NCBI GenBank assembly: GCA_964434235.1
Contig: CAYSUN010000041.1
Coordinates: 1-10,439, forward strand
Direction: 5' to 3'
DNA from: JABMRF01 sp964434235
Lineage (GTDB): Bacteria; Patescibacteriota; Patescibacteriia; UBA11705; JABHMO01
DNA: 10,439 bases
Position numbers and translations under genes: made by a program. Numbering within the stretch: the stretch's first letter is position 1; every line of letters begins with the position of its first letter. Of the stretch, positions 1 through 6,411 are shown piece after piece. The notes under the pieces were generated by a model, which ran no database searches, was not told the DNA's origin, and was given only the letters and a program-made list of their open reading frames with translations.

Positions 1-20
1 GCTTCGCCTTTAAACGCACA

Positions 21-50
21 CACCAGCTTACGCTGGTGGTTTATTCTTCT
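21..50 (+). terminator. Weak plus-strand hairpin with U-rich tail
   Basis: A 7-bp perfect stem (CACCAGC 21-27 with GCTGGTG 32-38, loop TTAC) is followed by a T-rich but interrupted tail, 39-50. The orientation fits termination of a plus-strand transcript arriving from outside the left edge. The tail is weak, so this may be only a companion to the better hairpin at 57-88. Confidence 0.35.
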
Positions 51-56
51 AATCAC

Positions 57-88
57 AAATCCCATTGAAAATTCAATGGGATTTTTTT
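57..88 (+). terminator. Rho-independent terminator, plus strand
   Basis: A stem of 11-12 bp (AAATCCCATTGA pairing with TCAATGGGATTT around a 4-nt loop) runs directly into seven Ts at 82-88. No plus-strand gene lies in the window before it, so it probably ends a gene beyond the left edge that converges on tRNA-Trp. Read on the minus strand it lacks a T tract, so it need not stop leftward transcription. Confidence 0.75.
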
Positions 89-130
89 ATACAAGAATGT
101 AAATTTGTAAAAAAAATAACCGTTTTTCTC

Positions 131-205
131 TGGCAGGGGCGCTAGGATTTGAACCCAGTCTAAAGGTTTTGGAGACCCTTGTGCTACCATTGACACTACA
201 CCCCC
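131..205 (-). tRNA. trnW: tRNA-Trp (anticodon CCA)
   Basis: The minus strand folds as a full cloverleaf. The acceptor stem GGGGGTG pairs with CGCCCCT, including G1-U72 and U6-G67 wobbles. The D stem is GTGT/GCAC. The anticodon stem AGGGT/ACCTT frames the loop CTCCAAA, giving anticodon CCA. The T stem CTGGG/CCTAG has the loop TTCAAAT. The discriminator is G73, the usual bacterial tRNA-Trp identity base, and a genomic CCA follows at 131-133. It has its own promoter at 245-273. Downstream on the minus strand is a run of eight Ts at 109-116 with only a weak A/T stem before it, so the termination point is unclear. Confidence 0.96.
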
Positions 206-244
206 TTATTGACCAAAGAAAAAAGGTTATTTAAAGGTAAATTT

Positions 245-273
245 ATAATATCAAAATGTTAAAATATTGGCAA
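245..273 (-). promoter_or_regulatory. Promoter for tRNA-Trp
   Basis: On the minus strand, -35 TTGCCA (268-273) and -10 TATTAT (245-250) are separated by exactly 17 bp. The predicted transcription start, near 238, is about 33 nt before the mature tRNA. The -35 box begins a few bases after the stop codon of the glycosyltransferase gene (276-278). No terminator is visible between them, so read-through from the glycan operon into the tRNA is also possible. Confidence 0.7.
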
Positions 274-275
274 GA

Positions 276-1430
276 TTATAAATTCTCCAGTTTCTTTATA
301 TATTCATCAATGTCAAAAGTGTTTAATTTTATTTGGCAGTTTTTTGATAATTTAGAATATTCATCGTCAGTCATTTTAATGCATTTTTTTATTATTTGCT
401 CAAAATTTTTATCATTTTCTGCTTCAAACAAGTAGCCAGTTTTTTGATCTTCTACTAATTCTGGAATCCCACCTATGCTTGAGGCAACGACAGACGTCCC
501 ATAATTATAACTTAAAGGGATTACGGTTGGAGAGTTTTCATAACATAAGCTTGGGACTATTAAAAAATCAATCTCTGAAAAAATATTTTTTAATTCCTCA
601 CCTGTTTTTTTGCCTAAATATTTTATAAATTTATTGTTTGTAATTTGCATGCTACCAGAACCAACAATATGCAGTTCTTGCTTGAGTTTTTTTTCTTGCC
701 AGAAATTGATTAACCATTCAAGACCTTTGTGTTTTTCTAATTGACCAATGAATAAAAACTTGTTTTGTTTTTTAGTTTTTATTTTATTATCAAGATCAAT
801 CTCAATTGGATTAGGTAATATAACTTGATGTGATTTTTTAAAAAATCCTTTTTCTTTGTAAAAATTAAGCAACCACTTTGATGGACTTATTATTACGTCA
901 GGTGAACCAAATTGTTTTGCACAAATTTTTGCATAAATTTTAGTCAAAAAACCATTTACCAAAAAAGATTTTTCTTTATTTTTAAAAATAAGACCACTTG
1001 GCACGGCAAGTTGTACATCATGTAAAATATGGAAATGCCGAATGTTCAGCTTGTTTATTAATTTAGGAATAGTGAAACCAATGCCCATGAGATTATGAGT
1101 CATGACAATGTCTGGCTTCTCATTTTTTAAAATCTTCTCTACAAAACTTGAAGCAGAAAAATTAAAAATATTTATAAAATGCCAAAGTATTTTTAATAAA
1201 ATATTCTTTTCATCTAATTTTAAGTAATAAAATAGATTCATGGGTTTGAATCTATATATTGCAAAGTTATTTTGTTTTGTTTGTTTGGTACTTGTATTAT
1301 CGGGCGAAGTTGTGATAATAAAAATTTCATGCCCAGCTTTTAATAAACCTTCAGCAGTTTGTTTGACAACATTTTCCGCACCTCCTCTAGCTAGTGGCTC
1401 ATATAAATTAGATATTAAACAAATTTTCAT
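276..1430 (-). CDS. GT4-family glycosyltransferase with altered EX7E motif
   Basis: A 384-aa GT-B fold glycosyltransferase (GT4), a cytoplasmic enzyme that moves a sugar from a nucleotide-sugar donor to a growing glycan. The N-terminal acceptor domain opens with MKICLISNLYEP and the glycine-rich RGGAE loop (residues 15-19). The C-terminal donor domain starts around residue 224 (KFLFIGQLEKHKG) and contains IVGSG and the GGIPELV loop (E324). The EX7E donor motif is incomplete: E298 is present, but Leu306 stands where the second Glu is expected (ENSPTVIPL). The ATG at 1430 is chosen because it gives the canonical GT4 start and lies 13 bp after the upstream stop. An in-frame TTG at 1469 would add 13 unlikely residues and overlap the previous gene. 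It is the last gene of the cluster; donor and acceptor cannot be predicted. Confidence 0.88.
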   Translation of the reverse strand: MKICLISNLYEPLARGGAENVVKQTAEGLLKAGHEIFIITTSPDNTSTKQTKQNNFAIYRFKPMNLFYYLKLDEKNILLKILWHFINIFNFSASSFVEKILKNEKPDIVMTHNLMGIGFTIPKLINKLNIRHFHILHDVQLAVPSGLIFKNKEKSFLVNGFLTKIYAKICAKQFGSPDVIISPSKWLLNFYKEKGFFKKSHQVILPNPIEIDLDNKIKTKKQNKFLFIGQLEKHKGLEWLINFWQEKKLKQELHIVGSGSMQITNNKFIKYLGKKTGEELKNIFSEIDFLIVPSLCYENSPTVIPLSYNYGTSVVASSIGGIPELVEDQKTGYLFEAENDKNFEQIIKKCIKMTDDEYSKLSKNCQIKLNTFDIDEYIKKLENL

Positions 1431-1443
1431 AACAACATCAAGG

Positions 1444-2604
1444 TTATAAATTGTTGTACAATCTTTCAAGTTTATCTGTAATAATTGACCATCGATATTT
1501 ATTTTCTACACTTTCTATGCATGATTTGCCAAAAAGAAGTAATTTTTCTGGTTTGGAAAGTAAAACATCAATCTTATTGGCAATATCGCGGCTATTCTTT
1601 GGTTCAACAAGTAAACCGTTTATGCCCGTTTCAACAACTGATCGAACGCCTTTTAGATTTGAAGCAATTATAGGTTTTCCGCAAGCCATGGCCTCCAAAA
1701 GTACTATACCAAAAGATTCAGAACTGTTAACTGATGGCAAGATAAAAATATCAGCTAAATTAAAATGATCAACTTTTTCTTCATCTTTAATATATCCAGA
1801 AAAAATAATTTTATTTTCTAGATCTAAACTTTTGCTCAGCTTTATATAATCTGATTTTAATCCTCCATCTCCAACAATTAAGGCTTTAACATTTTCTGAT
1901 TTTATAAATTTAAAAGATTTAATTAGATAATTTATACCCTTAAAATAATGCGATGGACCTAAACCTCCAACAAATAAAATAACTCGATCTTGAGGTTTGA
2001 TATTGTATTTTTGCATCAACGTAGTTGATTTTTCTTTTGGTAAAAAATGTCTAGGTACTCCGAATGGTATTTCAATAAATTTTTTTATATTTTGAAAATA
2101 ATAATTTTGAATTATTGAATTTTCGACATAATCTTCTGACGAAACAATAATTTTATCAGCAGAATTAAGAATGAAGTTAATTACGTATTTATTTACCAAA
2201 ATTTCAAAAAACTTTCTCCAACCACTTAAATTTATATCCATGTGATAGCTGATAACTAATTTTTGTTTTTTACTTCTTAGTCTTTTAGCGCAAGCTACAA
2301 AAAGGGCTGTTCCAAAAAATGGATAATGTAAATGTACTATATCAAACCCCCTTAATTTCCATAATAGTTGAGGTAAAATTGCTCCAAACCCAATTTTCAT
2401 AAGTGGCCTTAAAACCTCGACTTTATAACTTTTATTCTCTAAATATTTTTTTTCACAGGGAACAAAAGTTGTAACCGAGTAACCCCTTTTGGTTAATTGA
2501 TCAGAATATGAATGAGCCACAACACCAATTCCTCCAGCCGATGGTGGTAAAACACAAACAACTTGAGCTATTTTCGGTTTTGTCTGATCTTTATTGTTCA
2601 TCAT
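1444..2604 (-). CDS. GT4-family glycosyltransferase
   Basis: A 386-aa GT-B fold glycosyltransferase, probably a retaining enzyme acting on the cytoplasmic face in envelope-glycan assembly. Visible features are the N-terminal core KIAQVVCVLPPSAGGIG (residues 11-27), the DIVHLHYPF strand-loop (88-96), the start of the donor domain at VILFVGGLGPSHYFKG (208-223), IVGDGG (243-248), and an intact EX7E motif with E296 and E304 (ESFGIVLLE) followed by ACGKPIIAS. Length is normal for GT4. The start ATG at 2604 (a second ATG follows at 2601) lies inside the last codons of the preceding gene, a 14-bp overlap that suggests translational coupling. No Shine-Dalgarno sequence is evident. It is distinct from its neighbour at 276-1430, which has lost one motif glutamate. 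Sugar specificity is unknown. Confidence 0.93.
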   Translation of the reverse strand: MMNNKDQTKPKIAQVVCVLPPSAGGIGVVAHSYSDQLTKRGYSVTTFVPCEKKYLENKSYKVEVLRPLMKIGFGAILPQLLWKLRGFDIVHLHYPFFGTALFVACAKRLRSKKQKLVISYHMDINLSGWRKFFEILVNKYVINFILNSADKIIVSSEDYVENSIIQNYYFQNIKKFIEIPFGVPRHFLPKEKSTTLMQKYNIKPQDRVILFVGGLGPSHYFKGINYLIKSFKFIKSENVKALIVGDGGLKSDYIKLSKSLDLENKIIFSGYIKDEEKVDHFNLADIFILPSVNSSESFGIVLLEAMACGKPIIASNLKGVRSVVETGINGLLVEPKNSRDIANKIDVLLSKPEKLLLFGKSCIESVENKYRWSIITDKLERLYNNL

Positions 2605-3154
2605 ATAGTTGATCTTGAATTAATAAATCTAATTTTATTTGTTGATTAATAATTTTTCTTTCTTTAATAAACAATGGCTCACAACTGCTAAATAGATCTT
2701 TACTTAGGACCGTGCAAGTGTTAATAAAGGATATTGGAATTTCATTTTCAGTAATTGCTAAATCTTGCTCTTCGTAAAAATGTTGAATGATGCATTTATT
2801 TTGGTCGTTTCTTCTTAAAATTTTAATTAATGAATAAACAATTTTCCCAGCTTGTGCTTCTCCTTGGTCGCTCACTAATAAAATATTTCTTCCAGTACAA
2901 TCAGCAAAAGCTTTTTTAAAACAAGCTAAGACCTTTTCATTGTCTTTTCCGAAATTAGAATTTCCACCTTGTTTTTCATAATAAATACCGCAAGTTTTTT
3001 CCGAAGCATTATAATAATGTTCGATAGGCATTGCTTCGACAAAACGAAAAGATTTCTTTAGCTGTAGTTGTGAACCAGGGTAAAGAAATTTTAGATAAAG
3101 CCCTGAGGCTATAACTAGTATTATTAAAATTAACCATGATATTTTTTTTGACAT
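2591..3154 (-). CDS. Membrane-anchored six-cysteine protein, function unknown
   Basis: A 187-aa protein I do not recognise. It has one strongly hydrophobic N-terminal segment (about residues 6-20, after MSKKISW) with no lipobox cysteine, so it reads as an uncleaved signal anchor. The remaining 165 residues or so are polar and probably extracytoplasmic. They hold six cysteines (C55, C78, C86, C121, C147, C158), an even number compatible with three disulfides. The last 20 residues are acidic and glutamine-rich. The ATG at 3154 is preferred: it is 2 bp after the upstream stop and places the anchor at the N terminus. An in-frame TTG at 3181 would add nine residues and overlap the upstream gene. 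Tight packing between glycosyltransferase genes suggests a role in surface glycan assembly, presentation or export; this is inference only. Confidence 0.8.
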   Translation of the reverse strand: MSKKISWLILIILVIASGLYLKFLYPGSQLQLKKSFRFVEAMPIEHYYNASEKTCGIYYEKQGGNSNFGKDNEKVLACFKKAFADCTGRNILLVSDQGEAQAGKIVYSLIKILRRNDQNKCIIQHFYEEQDLAITENEIPISFINTCTVLSKDLFSSCEPLFIKERKIINQQIKLDLLIQDQLYDEQ

Positions 3155-3156
3155 AA

Positions 3157-4215
3157 CTACCAAATAATAATCTTTTGACAAATTTTTAGATAAATGTTGG
3201 TAATGGGATTTACTACGAATTGTAGAATTGGGTTGTTGATTTCAGTAAAAGATATTTTTCCAACATAACTTTGAAATAGTTTACGATCAGATATTAATCT
3301 AATTTTCTTATTTTTTTCTCTTTGTCCAATTAAATAATGCCAAGTCTTTGGATTTACAAAGTATAAATAAATGCGGAGTTTTGTCAAGAATGTACCCGAA
3401 AAGAATGAATGAAACAATAAACCAATTTCCATGAATAAAATCATTGGTAAAAATAGGATAATCGTAGTTAGTTTGTAATAATTGAGAATTATAATGTAAC
3501 GATTTCTTTCCATGTAATAAAACATATTTATACTTCGAGTAAAATCATACTTATGCCAGAGTTTGGAGTTCGTTGCCAAAACAATTTTTTGGCCAAGTAA
3601 CTTTACTTTTAAGCTAATGTCTATGTCGTCGTGATACATGTATAGTTCTTCGTCATAACCATTTATTTTTGTAAATAATTTTTTACTGATTATGAATGAG
3701 CAACCGCTAGCATAACCATTAATTGGAGTAATGTTATTCAATTTAAATTTCGAAATATCTTGCCTATATCCATTAGTAAAGCCAAAACCCAGATAATGTA
3801 ATTCGTTACCAAGCGAATTTATTAAATTAGGCTGGCTATCTAAAAGGATCAACGATTGAGCAATTCCTATATTTGAATCAGACTTTATAGCGTAAACTAG
3901 CTCTTTTAGCCAGTCTTTGTCCAACCGAACATCCATGTTTAATATGACTAAATATTCACAACCATCTTTAATTGCTTTTTGAGCACCAAGGTTATTGGCA
4001 GCTGAATAATTGCCATCAGTCCGAGTTAGAATTGTTGCTTTGGGATAATTTGTTTTTAGATAATATTGCGAATCTTGTGACGTAGCATTATCAACAAGAT
4101 AAACTTTAAAATTTTCTTTTGGATATGATTGTTGCTCAAGTCCATCTCGGCAGTCCGCTAAAAATTTTTTAGCGTAATCCTTATAATTGACAATTATAAT
4201 TCCTACTTTGGGCAT
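3157..4215 (-). CDS. GT2 glycosyltransferase, rhamnosyltransferase (WbbL)-like
   Basis: A 352-aa GT-A fold, family 2 glycosyltransferase. In order it shows the start strand VGIIIVNYKDY (residues 4-14), the nucleotide-binding VDN (D42), GNYSAANNLG (68-77), and a metal-binding DxD-equivalent in LNMDVRLD (D95). It then has the acceptor region GYASGCSF and the catalytic-base segment YHDDIDISLK (D196, D197, D199), in the position of the ED(x)D motif of WbbL-like enzymes. A hydrophobic stretch at about 251-272 may anchor or dock the C-terminal part to the membrane. The family transfers rhamnose and other deoxysugars to lipid-linked glycans, but the substrate here cannot be fixed. The ATG at 4215 is chosen because it begins the conserved MPKVGIIIVNY and sits one base after the upstream TAG. 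A TTG at 4257 would add 14 residues overlapping DUF2304. Confidence 0.92.
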   Translation of the reverse strand: MPKVGIIIVNYKDYAKKFLADCRDGLEQQSYPKENFKVYLVDNATSQDSQYYLKTNYPKATILTRTDGNYSAANNLGAQKAIKDGCEYLVILNMDVRLDKDWLKELVYAIKSDSNIGIAQSLILLDSQPNLINSLGNELHYLGFGFTNGYRQDISKFKLNNITPINGYASGCSFIISKKLFTKINGYDEELYMYHDDIDISLKVKLLGQKIVLATNSKLWHKYDFTRSINMFYYMERNRYIIILNYYKLTTIILFLPMILFMEIGLLFHSFFSGTFLTKLRIYLYFVNPKTWHYLIGQREKNKKIRLISDRKLFQSYVGKISFTEINNPILQFVVNPITNIYLKICQKIIIW

Positions 4216-4216
4216 A

Positions 4217-4561
4217 CTATTTTTGTAAACGATTATCCTTAGCTTTTTCAATCGCAATTTTTTGTACTAATTCAGAAATTTTTTGTTCGTGTTTTTTTAA
4301 ACGTAAATTATAACGGAAGGCAAAGTAGAATAATGTAATTATTGATAAATAAATCAATAAATCGACTCCTCGTCCAATTCCAACTTTATTGGCTAACCAA
4401 GATAAAGTTTCAGGAAATAAGTTGATAAATAAAATTGACAACCAAAAAAATATCCAAAGAAAAAACAACCAGTTGGACATTTCTTTTTTTATAACTTTTT
4501 GAAGTGCTCGGATTATCATCCAGGCTGTAATAAATAAAATTATGATTTGAAAAATACTCAT
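4217..4561 (-). CDS. DUF2304 family membrane protein
   Basis: A 114-aa integral membrane protein matching the DUF2304 pattern. The first membrane segment, SIFQIIILFITAWMIIRAL (residues 2-20), is followed by a short basic loop. A second hydrophobic hairpin spans about 31-49 and ends in the characteristic FPETLSWLANKVGIGRGVD (49-67). A third segment covers about 68-85, and a charged helical tail (EQKISELVQKIAIE) probably lies in the cytoplasm. The ATG at 4561 forms a 4-bp ATGA overlap with the stop of the DPM1-like glycosyltransferase, which fixes the start and implies translational coupling. DUF2304 genes are commonly found next to polyprenyl-phosphate GT2 genes. I infer that it serves as membrane partner of that soluble enzyme, which lacks membrane segments of its own. 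Its biochemical activity is not established. Confidence 0.92.
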   Translation of the reverse strand: MSIFQIIILFITAWMIIRALQKVIKKEMSNWLFFLWIFFWLSILFINLFPETLSWLANKVGIGRGVDLLIYLSIITLFYFAFRYNLRLKKHEQKISELVQKIAIEKAKDNRLQK

Positions 4562-5232
4562 ATGCGGTTTAATATTTTTGCCCAAAACAATTTCCAACCC
4601 AAACTGATTTGAGGACGGACTTGTTTTGAACTTGTTTCCTTGTTGTAATTTACAGTTATTGGAATTTCCCTAAATTTTAATTTATTTTTGGAGATTAAAC
4701 TTAAAATTTCTGTACAGTGGGCAAAGTCATCATGTTGCCAATTTAATTCATCAATTATTCCAGTTCGAAAAGCTCTTAAACCACTTTGTGGGTCTGTGAA
4801 TTCAAGCATTAAAATCTTTGAACTGAAAAGCTTAGCTAAAGTTAAGATTATTTTCTTTTTTAATGGTAAATTAGGTTTTGCTTGCAAAAATCTTGAACCT
4901 AAAATAATTTGATTATCTGAGCAGTGCAGTTCATTAATTATAGTACTCAGATCTTCAAGTCTGTGTTGACCGTCAGCATCAAAGTGAATTACTGCTTCGA
5001 AACCTTTTAGAATAGCTAATCTTGTGCCTGTTCTAAGAGCAGCACCTTGTCCCAAATTAGTTGAATGAGCAGTGTAAATTATAGGTAATTTTTGCAAGTT
5101 TGCTAAAGTGTTATCTGTGCTACCATCATCTACTACAATAATATCTACAAAGTTTTGTTCTAGTAGATTTTTTACGACAATTTCAATTCTTCCTCCTTCG
5201 TTATAAGCAGGAATTACAATACAGGTTTTCAT
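4558..5232 (-). CDS. DPM1-like GT2: polyprenyl-phosphate glycosyltransferase
   Basis: A 224-aa family 2 glycosyltransferase of the dolichol-phosphate-mannose synthase type, which transfers a hexose from GDP- or UDP-sugar to undecaprenyl phosphate at the inner membrane face. Motifs in order: IVIPAYNEGGRI (residues 5-16), VVDDGSTD with D35 and D36, NLGQGAALRTG (59-69), the DxD metal site FDADGQH (D85, D87), LGSRF (111-115), TDPQSGLRAF (146-155), and a basic C-terminal segment (VRPQISLGWKLF). It carries no C-terminal transmembrane helices, in contrast to GtrB/ArnC-type relatives; the coupled DUF2304 gene probably supplies the membrane part. The ATG at 5232 begins directly with the conserved core. 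It lies 40 bp after the SDR gene with no terminator between them, so it is probably in the same operon. Confidence 0.94.
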   Translation of the reverse strand: MKTCIVIPAYNEGGRIEIVVKNLLEQNFVDIIVVDDGSTDNTLANLQKLPIIYTAHSTNLGQGAALRTGTRLAILKGFEAVIHFDADGQHRLEDLSTIINELHCSDNQIILGSRFLQAKPNLPLKKKIILTLAKLFSSKILMLEFTDPQSGLRAFRTGIIDELNWQHDDFAHCTEILSLISKNKLKFREIPITVNYNKETSSKQVRPQISLGWKLFWAKILNRI

Positions 5233-5272
5233 ATTTAATTAAATCTGATTTGAATTTCTTAGAGTAGTCGCC

Positions 5273-6277
5273 CTATATGTCTGTACTGAATGTTAATAAA
5301 TCCTTGTGTGCGCGAGTGTAATCAACAGTTTTTTGTAAGCCATCTTCAAGGGTAACTATTGGTACCCAGCCAAGCTCTTCTCTGATTTTTGTAATATCAG
5401 GTAATGTTAATTGACGCATGAATTTTTTTTCATTTTCAAAAACAATTTTTGATTCTGAACCAGTTAATTCAATAACTTTTTTAGCTATATCAACTAATCT
5501 GAAAACATCAGTACTGCCAATGTTTATTGGATCAAGCATTGGGGTTTCCATTACTTTTAAACAGCCTTCAACAACATCACTAACATAGCAAAAAGATGAT
5601 TTGAATTCTTCATCGCCATAAATAACAAGATCTTTGTTATCTAGAGCATTAGAAATAAAATCTGGCAACATTTGTCCATCATTCAAAAGCATACGAGGAC
5701 CATAAGTTCTAAATATTCGAACTATTCTAGCGTCTAAATTGTGAACTTCTTGATAAGTTTTGACAACTGTTTCTGCGTATCTTTTACCTTCATCATAGGA
5801 AGATAAACTTGACAACATGTCGATTACTCCTCGATAATCTTCTTTAATAAATTGATCTTTTTCTGCTTGACCGTAAACAACAGAGGAAGAAGCTTGTAAA
5901 AATTTAGCTTGATATTTTATGGCTAATTCGAGCGCATTTATTAAACCAATCGTTTGAGCTTTAATCGTTTCAATTTTTAATTTGTCAAATTTGTCAGTAG
6001 ACATTGGACAAGCAAAATTGTAAATTTCTTTGATACCAAAAACTTTTATTTCAAATTGATCCAAGTCTTGAATTTCTTCAAGGATTAAAGGGATAGTAAA
6101 ATCATGATTAACAAATTTAAAATTTGGAGAACGTAACAAATGATTGATATTTCCTTCTCCGCTGGTGCTAAAGTTATCAATACAAATTACATTAGCTTCT
6201 TTTAGAAGTCTTTCACAAAGATGGGAACCAATAAAACCTGCCCCACCAAAAACAATAACATTTTTTCTTTGAGCCAT
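5273..6277 (-). CDS. NAD-dependent SDR, UDP-glucuronate decarboxylase (UXS)-like
   Basis: A 334-aa extended short-chain dehydrogenase/reductase. The Rossmann GxxGxxG is GGAGFIGSH (residues 11-19), followed by CIDNFSTSGEGNINHL. The catalytic site is S130-S132 with Y161xxxK165 (YDEGKRYAET). Three stretches match UDP-glucuronate decarboxylases better than other epimerases or dehydratases: NFACPMS (88-94), YDEGKR, and RIFRTYGPRMLLNDGQMLPDF with FCYVSDVVEG. The expected reaction is NAD-dependent oxidation and decarboxylation of UDP-glucuronate to UDP-xylose, a cytoplasmic donor for the glycosyltransferases downstream. No UDP-glucose dehydrogenase is in the window. A dTDP-glucose 4,6-dehydratase or UDP-sugar epimerase is the main alternative. 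The ATG at 6277 starts the canonical MAQRKNVIVFGG; an in-frame ATG at 6295 and TTG at 6307 are less likely. No Shine-Dalgarno sequence is seen. Confidence 0.9.
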   Translation of the reverse strand: MAQRKNVIVFGGAGFIGSHLCERLLKEANVICIDNFSTSGEGNINHLLRSPNFKFVNHDFTIPLILEEIQDLDQFEIKVFGIKEIYNFACPMSTDKFDKLKIETIKAQTIGLINALELAIKYQAKFLQASSSVVYGQAEKDQFIKEDYRGVIDMLSSLSSYDEGKRYAETVVKTYQEVHNLDARIVRIFRTYGPRMLLNDGQMLPDFISNALDNKDLVIYGDEEFKSSFCYVSDVVEGCLKVMETPMLDPINIGSTDVFRLVDIAKKVIELTGSESKIVFENEKKFMRQLTLPDITKIREELGWVPIVTLEDGLQKTVDYTRAHKDLLTFSTDI

Positions 6278-6382
6278 ATTTCGAAATACGAACATTAAAT
6301 CTGCCAATGATGTGGAAAGTCTATTTGTTAGTCAATCCAGAACACTTGAAGGATAAGGATTCGTATGAAATTATATAGTTAT

Positions 6383-6410
6383 ATTTTAGCAAAATTAAGC
6401 AAAATAGCAA
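6383..6410 (-). promoter_or_regulatory. Possible internal promoter before the SDR gene
   Basis: The 134-bp gap between the GT-C and SDR genes carries, on the minus strand, TTGCTA (6405-6410), a 16-bp spacer and TAAAAT (6383-6388). A transcript starting near 6376 would have a leader of about 100 nt. That leader holds a 12-bp palindrome (TATTTCGAAATA, 6277-6288) touching the start codon, and complementary heptamers at 6286-6292 and 6360-6366. The match is moderate and the DNA is AT-rich, so this is tentative. Confidence 0.42.
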
Positions 6411-6411
6411 G

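Noticed and set aside
1240..1768. Plus-strand frames of 62-105 codons opposite the two GT4 genes
   Set aside because: They are antisense to well-supported glycosyltransferase genes, lack recognisable domains and have no promoter or ribosome binding site.
4688..4912. Plus-strand 74-codon frame
   Set aside because: It lies wholly antisense to the DPM1-like GT2 and shows no protein family features.
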